Origin: Anaerolineaceae bacterium
Lineage (GTDB): Bacteria > Chloroflexota > Anaerolineae > Anaerolineales > Villigracilaceae
NCBI GenBank assembly: GCA_009885525.1
Contig: VFKN01000051.1
Location: 1-39,610 of the forward strand
DNA: 39,610 nucleotides
Direction of reading: 5' to 3'
The notes beneath the pieces are model-generated. The model was not told the DNA's origin. It worked only from the letters and a program-made list of their open reading frames with translations, and did not search any database. Of the stretch, positions 33,585 to 39,610 are shown piece by piece (the first letter of the stretch is position 1; each line of letters opens with the position of its first letter). Made by a program: the position numbers and the translations under genes.

Positions 33585-34753
33585 TGAGGGTTTTCCTTTT
33601 TGATATCGGAAAACAACGCGCCGATAGCTTCCCGCTTTTTGAGATTTTCTTCCTCGTGTTTATCCGCCATTTGATGTAACGCATCACGCGTCACCTCGGA
33701 TTGGTTCAGCAATTCGCTGAGTTGGTCATACCCCAAGCGCAGCACTTCCACGGCATTGCTCTCCGAGGCGCGCACAGACGCCGAGCGTTTATGCGCGTGG
33801 AAGAAAGCCATCTCACCGAAAAATTTTCCGGGTCCCAATTGCAGCGCAACCACATCCGATTGATTCGGACGCGGCAACACAATTTCCACCGTTCCTTTTG
33901 AAACGATGTAAAACGCATCTGCATTTGTGCCTTCGGCAAAGATCATTGCGCCGGCTTCATATGTTTGTGCTTTTGCATTGCGTGTTGCCCATAACAATTG
34001 TTCCTGAGTCAGTGTTGGCATTGCCTGCGCTACATATTCGTTGACAATCTCGCCATCGGTGATGAGCGCGGTGCGATGTGTGCGCTTCGCCAATGCGCTG
34101 TCATGCGTGACGATGATAATAGTCTTACCTTGCGCGACGAGGTCATTGAAAAGCGTGAACACATCCTCAGCGGTTTTCGAGTCGAGATTGCCCGTCGGTT
34201 CATCCGCAATGATCACGGGCGGATCGTTCGCCAGCGCGCGCGCAATCGCCACGCGCTGCTGTTGTCCGCCTGAAAGCGCGGTGGGAAGTTTATAAGCGTG
34301 GTCAGCCAGATCCACCAGTTCAAGCAATTGCATGGCGCGTTTCTCGCGCTCGCGCATCGGATACGTGCGGCAGAAATCCATCGGCAGCATAATATTCTCG
34401 ATGACGGAGATCGTCGGCAACAGTTGAAAGAATTGGAACACGACTCCCAAATTCAATCCACGCCAGCGCGCCATTTTATTTTCGTTAAGTCCATGCACCG
34501 CCGTGTTGTTGACGAAGACCTCGCCGTCTGTGGGGCGGTCAATACCGGTGATCATATTCAACAGCGTGGATTTTCCACTCCCCGATTTGCCGATGATGCT
34601 GACAAACTCGCCCGCATTGATCTGCAAGTCAACATCTTTCAACGCGTGATAATCGCCGACGGCGGTTTTGTAATATTTATTCACGCCGCGCAGGTCAATC
34701 ATCGGGTGATCGGTTTCCGGTGGAGTATTATTTGTTTTTTGGAAGAACGCCAT
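33581..34753 (-). CDS. ABC ATPase fused to a cyclic-nucleotide-binding domain
   Basis: A 390-residue protein. Residues 15-240 are a MacB/LolD-type ATPase: Walker [10 protein letters not shown] (55-63), Q-loop [10 protein letters not shown], signature [15 protein letters not shown] (160-174), Walker B/Glu IIADEPT and the H-loop THDSA. After a linker, residues 265-345 form a cyclic-nucleotide-binding fold: [22 protein letters not shown] and the phosphate-cassette-like [17 protein letters not shown] with Gly313, Glu314 and Arg323. A polar tail follows. The fusion implies that export is gated by a nucleotide messenger or that the domain serves as a docking module. The start at 34753 is supported by AAGGTG; the earlier Met lies inside a hairpin. 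Confidence 0.92.
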   Translation of the reverse strand: MAFFQKTNNTPPETDHPMIDLRGVNKYYKTAVGDYHALKDVDLQINAGEFVSIIGKSGSGKSTLLNMITGIDRPTDGEVFVNNTAVHGLNENKMARWRGLNLGVVFQFFQLLPTISVIENIMLPMDFCRTYPMREREKRAMQLLELVDLADHAYKLPTALSGGQQQRVAIARALANDPPVIIADEPTGNLDSKTAEDVFTLFNDLVAQGKTIIIVTHDSALAKRTHRTALITDGEIVNEYVAQAMPTLTQEQLLWATRNAKAQTYEAGAMIFAEGTNADAFYIVSKGTVEIVLPRPNQSDVVALQLGPGKFFGEMAFFHAHKRSASVRASESNAVEVLRLGYDQLSELLNQSEVTRDALHQMADKHEEENLKKREAIGALFSDIKKENPQ

Positions 34754-34766
34754 TTCATTCACCTTA

Positions 34767-34800
34767 TAAGTGCGCCGCATTTTATTTTGCGGCGCACTTA
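34767..34800 (-). other. Intercistronic 13-bp hairpin before the ATPase gene
   Basis: TAAGTGCGCCGCA and TGCGGCGCACTTA form a perfect stem with an eight-base A/T loop. On the minus strand the stem ends directly against the AAGGTG ribosome site of the ATPase gene. There is no T-tract, so it is more likely a translation- or stability-controlling element than a terminator. Confidence 0.75.
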
Positions 34801-34804
34801 TTAC

Positions 34805-35860
34805 CTATTTGGAGAAACTAACTTCAGCTGTCATGCCCCAGCGCATGGCGGGATCGATTTCCGTCAAAAGCACAGTCACTTCGTAAACGATGTCACCTTG
34901 CGATTCGGAATAATTTTGCGCGATGCTTAACACATTGCCATTCAATTCAACCTCAGGGAGCGCATCCAACTTGACCGTTACGCTTTGACCTTCTTTGATG
35001 TTGACCACATCGATCTCGGTCAGGTCTGTGGTTTTCACGACCCAATGAGATGTATCCGCAATGGTCAGGACTTTTTGTCCCGAAGCCGCGAACTCGCCAA
35101 CTTTGAGGTTGAGGTCAGTGATCACGCCGGGGAAAGGCGCGCGTATTTCCGCGTTCGCCAATGTGGCGCGCACGCCCGCTGTATCCTCTGCAAACTTGGG
35201 ATCGTTGAGCGCGTCATAATCCTTTTGGGCTTGCGCAAGTTTTGATTGCGCTGTGCTGAAATTAGATTCGCGTTCCATCCATTGAATGGCTTTGCGATAA
35301 TCCGCCCAGGCGTCATCCAGTTTCTTTTTATATATCTTTGCAGTATTTCGATAAACTTGACCGTTCTTTTCCGCCTGGGTTAACTCAAGGTTTTTATCAT
35401 TAATATTTTTATACGGTTCGAAGTCTTTACGAGCCTTGTTCAATTTTTCCAGCGTGACCTTGAGCGCCTCTGCGGGCGTCATGCCGGAAAAATCGGTGGG
35501 GATATCAAAGTTGTCGAGCTCGTATTGTGTATCGCGCACTTCCTGATACGCGGAGGTTAATTCCTGCACGGCTTTTATCTGCGCATCTTCAAGTGACTGC
35601 GCTTCGTTGGCTTCCAAACGCGCAATGACATCACCCGCCGCGACTTTATCTCCCTCGGCAGGCAATACCTCGCTCACCAATCCGCTTGCATTCAAAGCGA
35701 GTTCCGCATAGTGGATCGGCTCCAGCCGTCCTTCGGTGACGATGGTATTATCCGCAACAACAGTTGAGACTTGTGTGGCTTCCGGGGCGGCAGTTGCGCT
35801 GCTGCAAGCCGCAATGGATAGGGCAAAAAATAAAAATGCGATTATCTTTATAGATTTCAT
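34805..35860 (-). CDS. MacA/HlyD-like membrane-fusion lipoprotein
   Basis: A 351-residue periplasmic-adaptor protein. The N-terminus is a lipoprotein signal, with hydrophobic residues 5-18 and lipobox SIAAC giving Cys19 as the lipidated residue. The lipoyl/barrel-sandwich halves lie at about 42-88 (RLEPIHYAELALNASGLVSE, VIARLEANEAQ) and 228-270 (LANAEIRAPFPGVITDLNLK). They are separated by a long alpha-helical hairpin (about 90-220), and a beta-barrel follows to the end. It leads the operon for the ATPase and permease. GAGG nine bases before the ATG is the likely ribosome site. No TolC-like gene is present, which fits a single-membrane cell. Confidence 0.9.
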   Translation of the reverse strand: MKSIKIIAFLFFALSIAACSSATAAPEATQVSTVVADNTIVTEGRLEPIHYAELALNASGLVSEVLPAEGDKVAAGDVIARLEANEAQSLEDAQIKAVQELTSAYQEVRDTQYELDNFDIPTDFSGMTPAEALKVTLEKLNKARKDFEPYKNINDKNLELTQAEKNGQVYRNTAKIYKKKLDDAWADYRKAIQWMERESNFSTAQSKLAQAQKDYDALNDPKFAEDTAGVRATLANAEIRAPFPGVITDLNLKVGEFAASGQKVLTIADTSHWVVKTTDLTEIDVVNIKEGQSVTVKLDALPEVELNGNVLSIAQNYSESQGDIVYEVTVLLTEIDPAMRWGMTAEVSFSK

Positions 35861-36087
35861 GGTCGGTTTTCCTCTGCTTTATTATCCCGCTTGCGGGATC
35901 GATTTTCAAGTGGGTATACGTAATAAATTTGTTTCGGTTGTATTAGACTTTATCGGAAATAACATACAAGCACCGTCCTGAAGGTTTATTTCAAGTAATT
36001 TGAGTGTCTGCTGGCAACCTGCGGGACGTTTTTTCTAATTAGCGCTAAGGCTCTTATTCTTTGTAGTAATTGCCATCGGAAAATAGC
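35861..36087. other. Upstream region of the export operon with a lone MITE terminus
   Basis: No gene is visible. A short hairpin, ATCCCGC and GCGGGAT (35884-35899), lies in the likely leader of the export operon. TAGACTTTATCGGAAATAA (35944-35962) matches the termini of element A at 16272 with one mismatch, but its partner end is not found nearby, so it is probably a decayed element. Confidence 0.5.
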
Positions 36088-36211
36088 CCAGCAATTCTCA
36101 GCATGTCATTGCAAGCGCGCTTTGCGAAGCAATCTCCTCACCAAAACAGGAGATTGCTTCGTCGGGAAAAGCATCCTCCTCGCAATGACATATTCATATT
36201 GAGAATTGCTG
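36088..36211. repeat. MITE-like element D, copy 1, with target-site duplication
   Basis: Ends AGCAATTCTCA and TGAGAATTGCT are perfect inverted repeats. Inside are TGTCATTGC/GCAATGACA and GAAGCAATCTCC/GGAGATTGCTTC arms. The element is bracketed by direct copies of GGAAAATAGC (36078-36087 and 36211-36220), a clear insertion footprint. A second copy lies inverted at 39206-39352. It has no coding capacity. Confidence 0.85.
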
Positions 36212-36257
36212 GAAAATAGCACAAAGAAAGAAAACAATGGTAAAATGACCGCCGTCT

Positions 36258-36328
36258 TGGGGAATCGTACAACGGCAGTACACATCCCTCTGGAGGATGG
36301 TATCTTGGTTCGAATCCAGGTTCCCCAG
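36258..36328 (+). tRNA. tRNA-Gln (anticodon CTG)
   Basis: Acceptor stem TGGGGAA/TTCCCCA, D-arm GTAC/GTAC, anticodon stem CATCC/GGATG with loop CTCTGGA (anticodon CTG), T-arm with loop TTCGAAT, discriminator G. CCA is not encoded. TAAAAT at 36241-36246 could be its -10 box. A hairpin terminator follows two bases later. The 3' end may have served as an integration site for the DNA downstream. Confidence 0.95.
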
Positions 36329-36330
36329 CT

Positions 36331-36357
36331 AGACCCGCTAGAAATAGCGGGTCTTTG
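36331..36357 (+). terminator. tRNA-Gln terminator
   Basis: AGACCCGCTA and TAGCGGGTCT form a perfect ten-base stem with a GAAA tetraloop, followed by TTTGCTTT. It also lies just past the stop of the converging TIR gene. Confidence 0.9.
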
Positions 36358-36359
36358 CT

Positions 36360-37415
36360 TTAATTATCGTTTACTTTATTATTATTGCCAATCACAAAAT
36401 TCCCATTCATATTGCCGCCGATGGAGATTTTTCCCACTGCGGTGCTGTTATTGGTTGCCACCACGCCGTCACCGTTGATGTTGATGGCGGAGTCTTTTTT
36501 TGCTTCTTCAATCAAGTCGGCTAACTGGCTGGCGAAATCCTGATCTTTTTCAAATGCTTTTTGCAGTTGCTTCTTGAAAAACACTTCGTTATCGGCATCC
36601 TCCGGGTTTTTGGCAAGGTCGCTTGCCGCTTCGGTGATGCTGGATTTGTTTGCGATGGCACTCCAAACCTTGCCAACTGCCTGAGGCAATTGTTCAGCGA
36701 TTTTATCCAATGCCTTTTCTCCCGCTTTTTTGATAAAAGGCGCAAGCAAGGCTGTGGCGGCGGCTGCGAGGGTAATCGGGTCCATGGTTTTTCTCTCCTT
36801 TTTAGTTGCGGGTTTTTCGTTCGGTCGCGCGTCAGCAGTCGCTTCAGGCGTGTTCTGCATCCGCTTTACTATAGCATCATATAATGTGCTGAAATTAGAA
36901 TCCTGATGCATTTCTGGAGTCAATGTGTTCATCTCGCTGAGAATGGCGATCAGGTCTGAAATTTTGTCTCTGATATGGTCGTAAAGATTAAGTTTTGCGT
37001 AAATTCCACCCAGGTTTGTCGGATCAACACCTTTGATGCCGTCCTTGATTTCTTGAATTTGCTGCTCCCAGTATTTTATATATTCCAGCTGTCTGGCCGC
37101 TTTATAAATATTAGCATCGGCAAGGATAACAGGGAAAATCCGGTCTTGAAATTGTTTATTCTCTGCAATCTCAACCAACTCAAACATGCAATTTTCCGAG
37201 CGCAAATATTTATCGCTGATCACTACGATCACACAGTTGCCCTGCCCGATACGCTCCATGAATTCCTTGATGGAACCCTTGTAACCCAGGTCGCGTTTAT
37301 CGCGCGTGATCTTGATCCCGCGCTTTTGTAAAGCCTGGTCAATTTGATTGACAATTTTTTCGCGCTCATCGCCCCACGCATAGGATATGAAAATGGTTTG
37401 TTCGTATTCCTGCAT
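36360..37415 (-). CDS. TIR-domain protein with C-terminal amyloid-signalling-like motif
   Basis: A 351-residue protein in three parts. Residues 5-150 are a TIR domain: TIFISYAWGDE, the RDLGYKGSIKEF loop, VIVVISDKYLRSENCMFEL with candidate catalytic Glu79, then IFPVILAD; active TIRs cleave NAD+ or make cyclic ADP-ribose signals. A flexible linker runs to about 210. From Met211 there is a small helical module (MDPITLAAAATALLAPFIKK, KALDKIAEQLP, PEDADNEVFFKKQLQKAFEK). The last 35 residues are Gly/Asn/Ile-rich, with ISIGGNMNGNFVIGNNN at 330-346, resembling RHIM/PP-type bacterial amyloid signalling motifs. I chose the second Met because AAGG sits nine bases before it. An internal AAAAGGAG precedes Met211. 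It is likely an immune or cell-death effector; no NLR partner is in view. Confidence 0.85.
   Translation of the reverse strand: MQEYEQTIFISYAWGDEREKIVNQIDQALQKRGIKITRDKRDLGYKGSIKEFMERIGQGNCVIVVISDKYLRSENCMFELVEIAENKQFQDRIFPVILADANIYKAARQLEYIKYWEQQIQEIKDGIKGVDPTNLGGIYAKLNLYDHIRDKISDLIAILSEMNTLTPEMHQDSNFSTLYDAIVKRMQNTPEATADARPNEKPATKKERKTMDPITLAAAATALLAPFIKKAGEKALDKIAEQLPQAVGKVWSAIANKSSITEAASDLAKNPEDADNEVFFKKQLQKAFEKDQDFASQLADLIEEAKKDSAININGDGVVATNNSTAVGKISIGGNMNGNFVIGNNNKVNDN
36785..36802 (-). promoter_or_regulatory. Internal ribosome-binding site in the TIR gene
   Basis: AAAAGGAG (36802-36795, minus strand), nine bases and then an in-frame ATG (36785). It is stronger than the site of the gene's own start. 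It would allow separate synthesis of the last 141 residues (helical module plus amyloid-like tail). Confidence 0.65.
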
Positions 37416-37537
37416 TGTGATCATCCTTCTTGTTAGTTTCTAATTTACAGTCCCATAAATTCGATGCAATCATCAGATCAATTGTAACGCTTAGAGACTG
37501 TTTAGCGAACAACCAATGTGCGTCTCTTTTCCAAAAA

Positions 37538-37619
37538 CCATTATTGGGACGCAGAAAAACGCTGATTCAAAAGAATGTATCCGCGTTTTTCTGCGTTCAT
37601 CTGCATCCAAAAATATTGG
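37538..37619. repeat. Imperfect palindrome (GCAGAAAAACGC type)
   Basis: GCAGAAAAACGCTGAT (37551-37566) pairs with ATCCGCGTTTTTCTGC (37579-37594), and the outer arms CCATTATTGG and CCAAAAATATTGG also match roughly. It is another heptamer-type dispersed palindrome without coding capacity, upstream of the TIR gene. Together with its flanks this fills the 313-base gap between the TIR and DNRLRE genes. Confidence 0.7.
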
Positions 37620-37651
37620 ATAGGCGCGTCAAAGGTATTTCAATTTCTGGC

Positions 37652-37672
37652 GGTTCGAATCCATTGCCCCCA
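37652..37672 (+). other. tRNA 3'-end-like fragment, possible attachment-site remnant
   Basis: GGTTCGAATCCA is identical to bases 36307-36318 of tRNA-Gln and, without a gap, CCCCA follows at the same offset (17 of 21 positions match overall). No acceptor or anticodon arms are found upstream, so it is not a gene. It lies in the same orientation as tRNA-Gln, with the TIR gene between the two copies. Confidence 0.4.
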
Positions 37673-37675
37673 AAT

Positions 37676-37710
37676 AAAGAGCCTCCGCAGGAAGTTCGCG
37701 GAGGCTCTTT
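37676..37710. terminator. Bidirectional terminator of the DNRLRE-like gene
   Basis: A perfect 13-base stem, AAAGAGCCTCCGC and GCGGAGGCTCTTT, with a nine-base loop, is followed by T-rich DNA on the plus strand and ends the minus-strand secreted-protein gene. Confidence 0.92.
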
Positions 37711-37728
37711 ATTTTATTAACTTGATTG

Positions 37729-38793
37729 TTATGGTACGTAGTATTGAATGTTCAACTGCGGACGTCTTGCAGCAATGGCACTGCCGCTATAGAACTTGAT
37801 GTAGTTCGCGAGGAAGTTGTTGTTATCATCCAGTTTGAAGCGCAGCCGGAATTGTGTCGCGCCGGTCGTGTTGATATAGGCGCTTCCTATTGTGGCGTTG
37901 TACCAGCCATTAACAGGCGTGTTGTTAAATTTGGCAATGTTCTGGATCCCTGCCGCTTGGAAATCACCGATAGATAATGTGGGGGTTCCAAAGCCCGGCT
38001 TTTTCGTATCTATAAACAAGCCGCCAAATTTGGTGAACAGATTGATATTCCCTGCCTGCCCCATTTTCTTGATATTAAGCGTGGCAGAAGTGACGACTGC
38101 TCCGGCTGGCAGGCTGGTGTCAAAATGCAGAATTCCCAGGTATTGTTTGTTGTTTGCGTTATCGCCGATACTGAAAGTGCTGGCAGTCGAGTTCTTTGTG
38201 CCGCCTTTATTGGTTTTTTCTCCCGATTCCAATACCCAGCCATCGTTGGCAGCAATTGAACTGAGGGCGGCGGTTTGATTAATAGTGCAATCCTGAACCA
38301 CGCCGGTATCAAGTATTATATCGTCGGAGAGGGTATCATCATCCCCTTCACCGGTTTCGATGGTTGTTTGATTACCATGATCCCAACGCCATATTTCTAT
38401 GGTTATAGGTGTTTCAGGGGTTTGGGTTGTTTTAAAGAAGAAGTACACTGTGAACGGGTTGCCGCCATTAACCAGACTTGTCCCATCCCCAGCACCAATA
38501 CGCGCAGAAGGATCAATTCCGACTGTTGCGGTTACCGGGATACTGGATACGCCAAGCTCAAGCCAAAAATCAGGGGATGCGTCTAAGGCTGGCGGGGGGT
38601 TATCACTTAACCAAGTATGCTGGGCGGTTATGCTGATGCCATCTTTGCAGTATAGCGGATCGACCTCCCAATAATTATCATCAAGATGGCCGCCGAAAGA
38701 GATCTTTGCTGCTTCAGCCACGTTGAATTGAGAGAAAAACAGGACAATCACCGCTAATACAGTCAGTGATTTAAAAAAATTATTGCGATACAT
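37729..38793 (-). CDS. Secreted protein with C-terminal DNRLRE/CBM96-like domain
   Basis: A 354-residue exported protein with a classical signal peptide (hydrophobic 10-22, cleavage near AEAA). The middle part is Thr/Asp/Gly-rich and beta-predicted, with WRWDHGNQTTIETGEGDDDT. The C-terminal 160 residues resemble DNRLRE-type beta-sandwich domains of extracellular proteins (IGDNANNKQYLGILHFDTS, AVVTSATLNIKK, RFKLDDNNNFLANYIKFYSG, RPQLNIQYYVP). These domains often bind carbohydrate or scaffold surface proteins. No sortase or dockerin signal is seen. AAGGAG six bases before the ATG is the ribosome site. A MITE-like element sits immediately upstream, so the native promoter may have been displaced. 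Confidence 0.8.
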   Translation of the reverse strand: MYRNNFFKSLTVLAVIVLFFSQFNVAEAAKISFGGHLDDNYWEVDPLYCKDGISITAQHTWLSDNPPPALDASPDFWLELGVSSIPVTATVGIDPSARIGAGDGTSLVNGGNPFTVYFFFKTTQTPETPITIEIWRWDHGNQTTIETGEGDDDTLSDDIILDTGVVQDCTINQTAALSSIAANDGWVLESGEKTNKGGTKNSTASTFSIGDNANNKQYLGILHFDTSLPAGAVVTSATLNIKKMGQAGNINLFTKFGGLFIDTKKPGFGTPTLSIGDFQAAGIQNIAKFNNTPVNGWYNATIGSAYINTTGATQFRLRFKLDDNNNFLANYIKFYSGSAIAARRPQLNIQYYVP

Positions 38794-38825
38794 AGTTTTC
38801 TCCTTGTTGGAAATACTTTTAATGA

Positions 38826-38997
38826 GTCACCTTACGCAATGTCGTTCTCCCGAAAGTACATCGGGACGATGTGAGCGGAGCGAAGAACCACTACGATTAT
38901 CTCAGAGACCCTCACCTGCACTGCAACAAACGCAGTGCGGCGCAAGTGTCGCTACCGCTCAGGGAGACATGAAAAGACAAAAACTGCGTAAGGTGAG
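38826..38997. repeat. MITE-like element F, 172 bp with 7-bp target-site duplication
   Basis: Ends GTCACCTTACGCA and TGCGTAAGGTGAG are inverted with one mismatch, and the element is bracketed by TTAATGA on both sides (38819-38825 and 38998-39004). The interior includes GTGAGCGGAGCGAAGAACC. It lies 33 bases upstream of the secreted-protein ATG. The CTTACGCA core is also part of element B's termini. Confidence 0.85.
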
Positions 38998-39004
38998 TTA
39001 ATGA

Positions 39005-39205
39005 AACAGAACTCAAATTTGGAAAAATTTGATATGGCCTGACTGGAAAGTATGAGGTGGTAATATTATTTGTCTTGTTTTACCTTTATAAAATCTATAA
39101 TTGCTCTATATTGAATATGTCTATATTAGACAATTCGGGCCTTTATACTTACAATAAGCTTGCAATATAATAACATTTTCAATAAGCAGAGTCAACAACG
39201 GATCC
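39005..39205. other. AT-rich non-coding stretch
   Basis: No gene, RNA or terminator can be supported. The sequence is AT-rich and contains an imperfect AAATTTGGAAAAATTTGA repeat near 39015 and TAGACAATTCGG near 39127, which distantly resembles the element A terminus. Confidence 0.4.
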
Positions 39206-39352
39206 CAGCAATTCTCAGTATGAATATGTCATTGCGAGGAGGGTGCTTTTCCCGACGAAGCAATTTCCTGTTTTGTCGAGGAGATTGCTTCGCACACCGC
39301 CCTGTGTTCGGTGCAGGGAAGTGCGCTCGCAATGACATATTGAGAATTGCTG
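39206..39352. repeat. MITE-like element D, copy 2 (inverted relative to copy 1)
   Basis: It has the same ends as copy 1 (CAGCAATTCTCA and TGAGAATTGCTG). The interior matches the reverse complement of copy 1 over most of its length, plus about 30 extra bases near 39295-39325. ACGGATCC on the left and ACGGATTC on the right look like a target-site duplication with one mismatch. Confidence 0.85.
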
Positions 39353-39586
39353 ACGGATTCCAGCAATCCCCTATACGAGTTTTTATTAATCTTTCGGCTT
39401 CGCAAATCAGGCAGATTTTTAAAGACTTTTGCAAGAGGTCTAATGGGAGGTTCGCTTTCCATAACAAATGTAAAAATTATTGGCAGATTTTGCTAAAATA
39501 AAGGTATCATCTCAATAAATCGGGGATGAGCAGGAAATTATTGAATCCCCCCCGGAACAAAGATAAACGAGTAAACTAACACCAGC
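39353..39586. other. Non-coding stretch before a possible gene start
   Basis: I see no complete gene. TAAAAT near 39494 could be a -10 box for the frame starting at 39587. The C-run and GGAACAAAG near 39547-39560 have no recognisable role. Confidence 0.3.
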
Positions 39587-39610
39587 ATGATTGACGATAT
39601 TGAACTCAAC
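39587..39610 (+). CDS. Possible gene start, truncated by the window end
   Basis: ATG at 39587 opens a frame of eight codons (MIDDIELN) to the window end. There is no strong ribosome site. This is too short to identify. Confidence 0.3.

Noticed and set aside
36229..36257. A full promoter for tRNA-Gln
   Set aside because: TAAAAT is present at a suitable place, but no -35 hexamer appears at 16-18 bases, so only the possible -10 is mentioned.
37560..37672. A second tRNA gene upstream of the terminator at 37676
   Set aside because: Only a T-loop-like and 3' acceptor-like piece exist; the T-stem has a mismatch and no anticodon or 5' acceptor arm can be drawn.
38783..39001. A 72-codon plus-strand frame across element F
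   Set aside because: It lies almost wholly within the miniature element, opposes the secreted-protein start and has Ser/Arg/Gln-rich, non-protein-like composition.
36088..39352. A composite transposon bounded by the two element D copies
   Set aside because: Each copy has its own different flanking duplication, which shows independent insertion and not movement of the whole segment.
39160..39501. A 113-codon plus-strand frame over element D copy 2
   Set aside because: It is produced by the open frames of the palindrome; no ribosome site, no homology-like motifs, and copy 1 has no matching frame.

Overview
The window looks like a chromosomal contig of a filamentous-type Chloroflexota bacterium, most likely class Anaerolineae. 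This is inferred from gene content, not from a marker gene. The clues are a phosphatidylcholine synthase-type lipid gene, a K+-independent membrane pyrophosphatase, FhaA-type FHA proteins, paired SH3b surface proteins, a lipoprotein MacA-like exporter without an outer-membrane partner, and many short palindromic intergenic repeats. No rRNA and no CRISPR array were seen; there is one tRNA.

Layout. 1-4.5 kb holds lipid and cofactor housekeeping: the 3' end of pcs, a GNAT acetyltransferase, then on the minus strand a PlsC-like acyltransferase, a DagK-like lipid kinase, a MobA-like nucleotidyltransferase and a YqeC-MocA fusion. 4.6-10.5 kb holds a Tat-exported acetoacetate-decarboxylase-like protein, an operon of a zinc-ribbon protein, two FHA proteins and methylthioadenosine phosphorylase, two SH3b membrane proteins diverging from it, and an ErpA-like Fe-S carrier with an odd Cys/Gly tail. 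10.6-13.1 kb is hppA behind a near-consensus promoter.

13.2-26.5 kb is a surface-glycan locus. rfbF, rfbG and rfbH make a CDP-4-keto-3,6-dideoxyhexose. They are followed by membrane proteins, an epimerase, a methyltransferase fused to the N-terminal half of a transketolase, the C-terminal transketolase half, a dehydroquinate-synthase-type cyclase carrying an acetolactate-synthase remnant, a polyprenyl-phosphate glycosyltransferase, a truncated flippase-like protein and a decayed copy of the next gene's 5' end. The locus is a mosaic scarred by deletion and recombination. Its ThDP enzymes and cyclase suggest a branched or cyclitol-like sugar.

26.7-31 kb holds YigZ, a DUF4405 membrane pair and a two-component system flanked by candidate targets; three promoters here share the octamer TTCTTCAC. 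31.2-35.9 kb is a MacA/MacB-like export operon whose ATPase is fused to a cyclic-nucleotide-binding domain.

35.9-39.6 kb is accessory DNA: tRNA-Gln, a TIR-domain protein with a C-terminal amyloid-signalling-like (RHIM/PP-type) motif and an internal strong ribosome-binding site, and a secreted DNRLRE-like protein. Several miniature palindromic elements lie among them, some with clear target-site duplications. The TIR gene is the best candidate for an undescribed (defence or cell-death) system.
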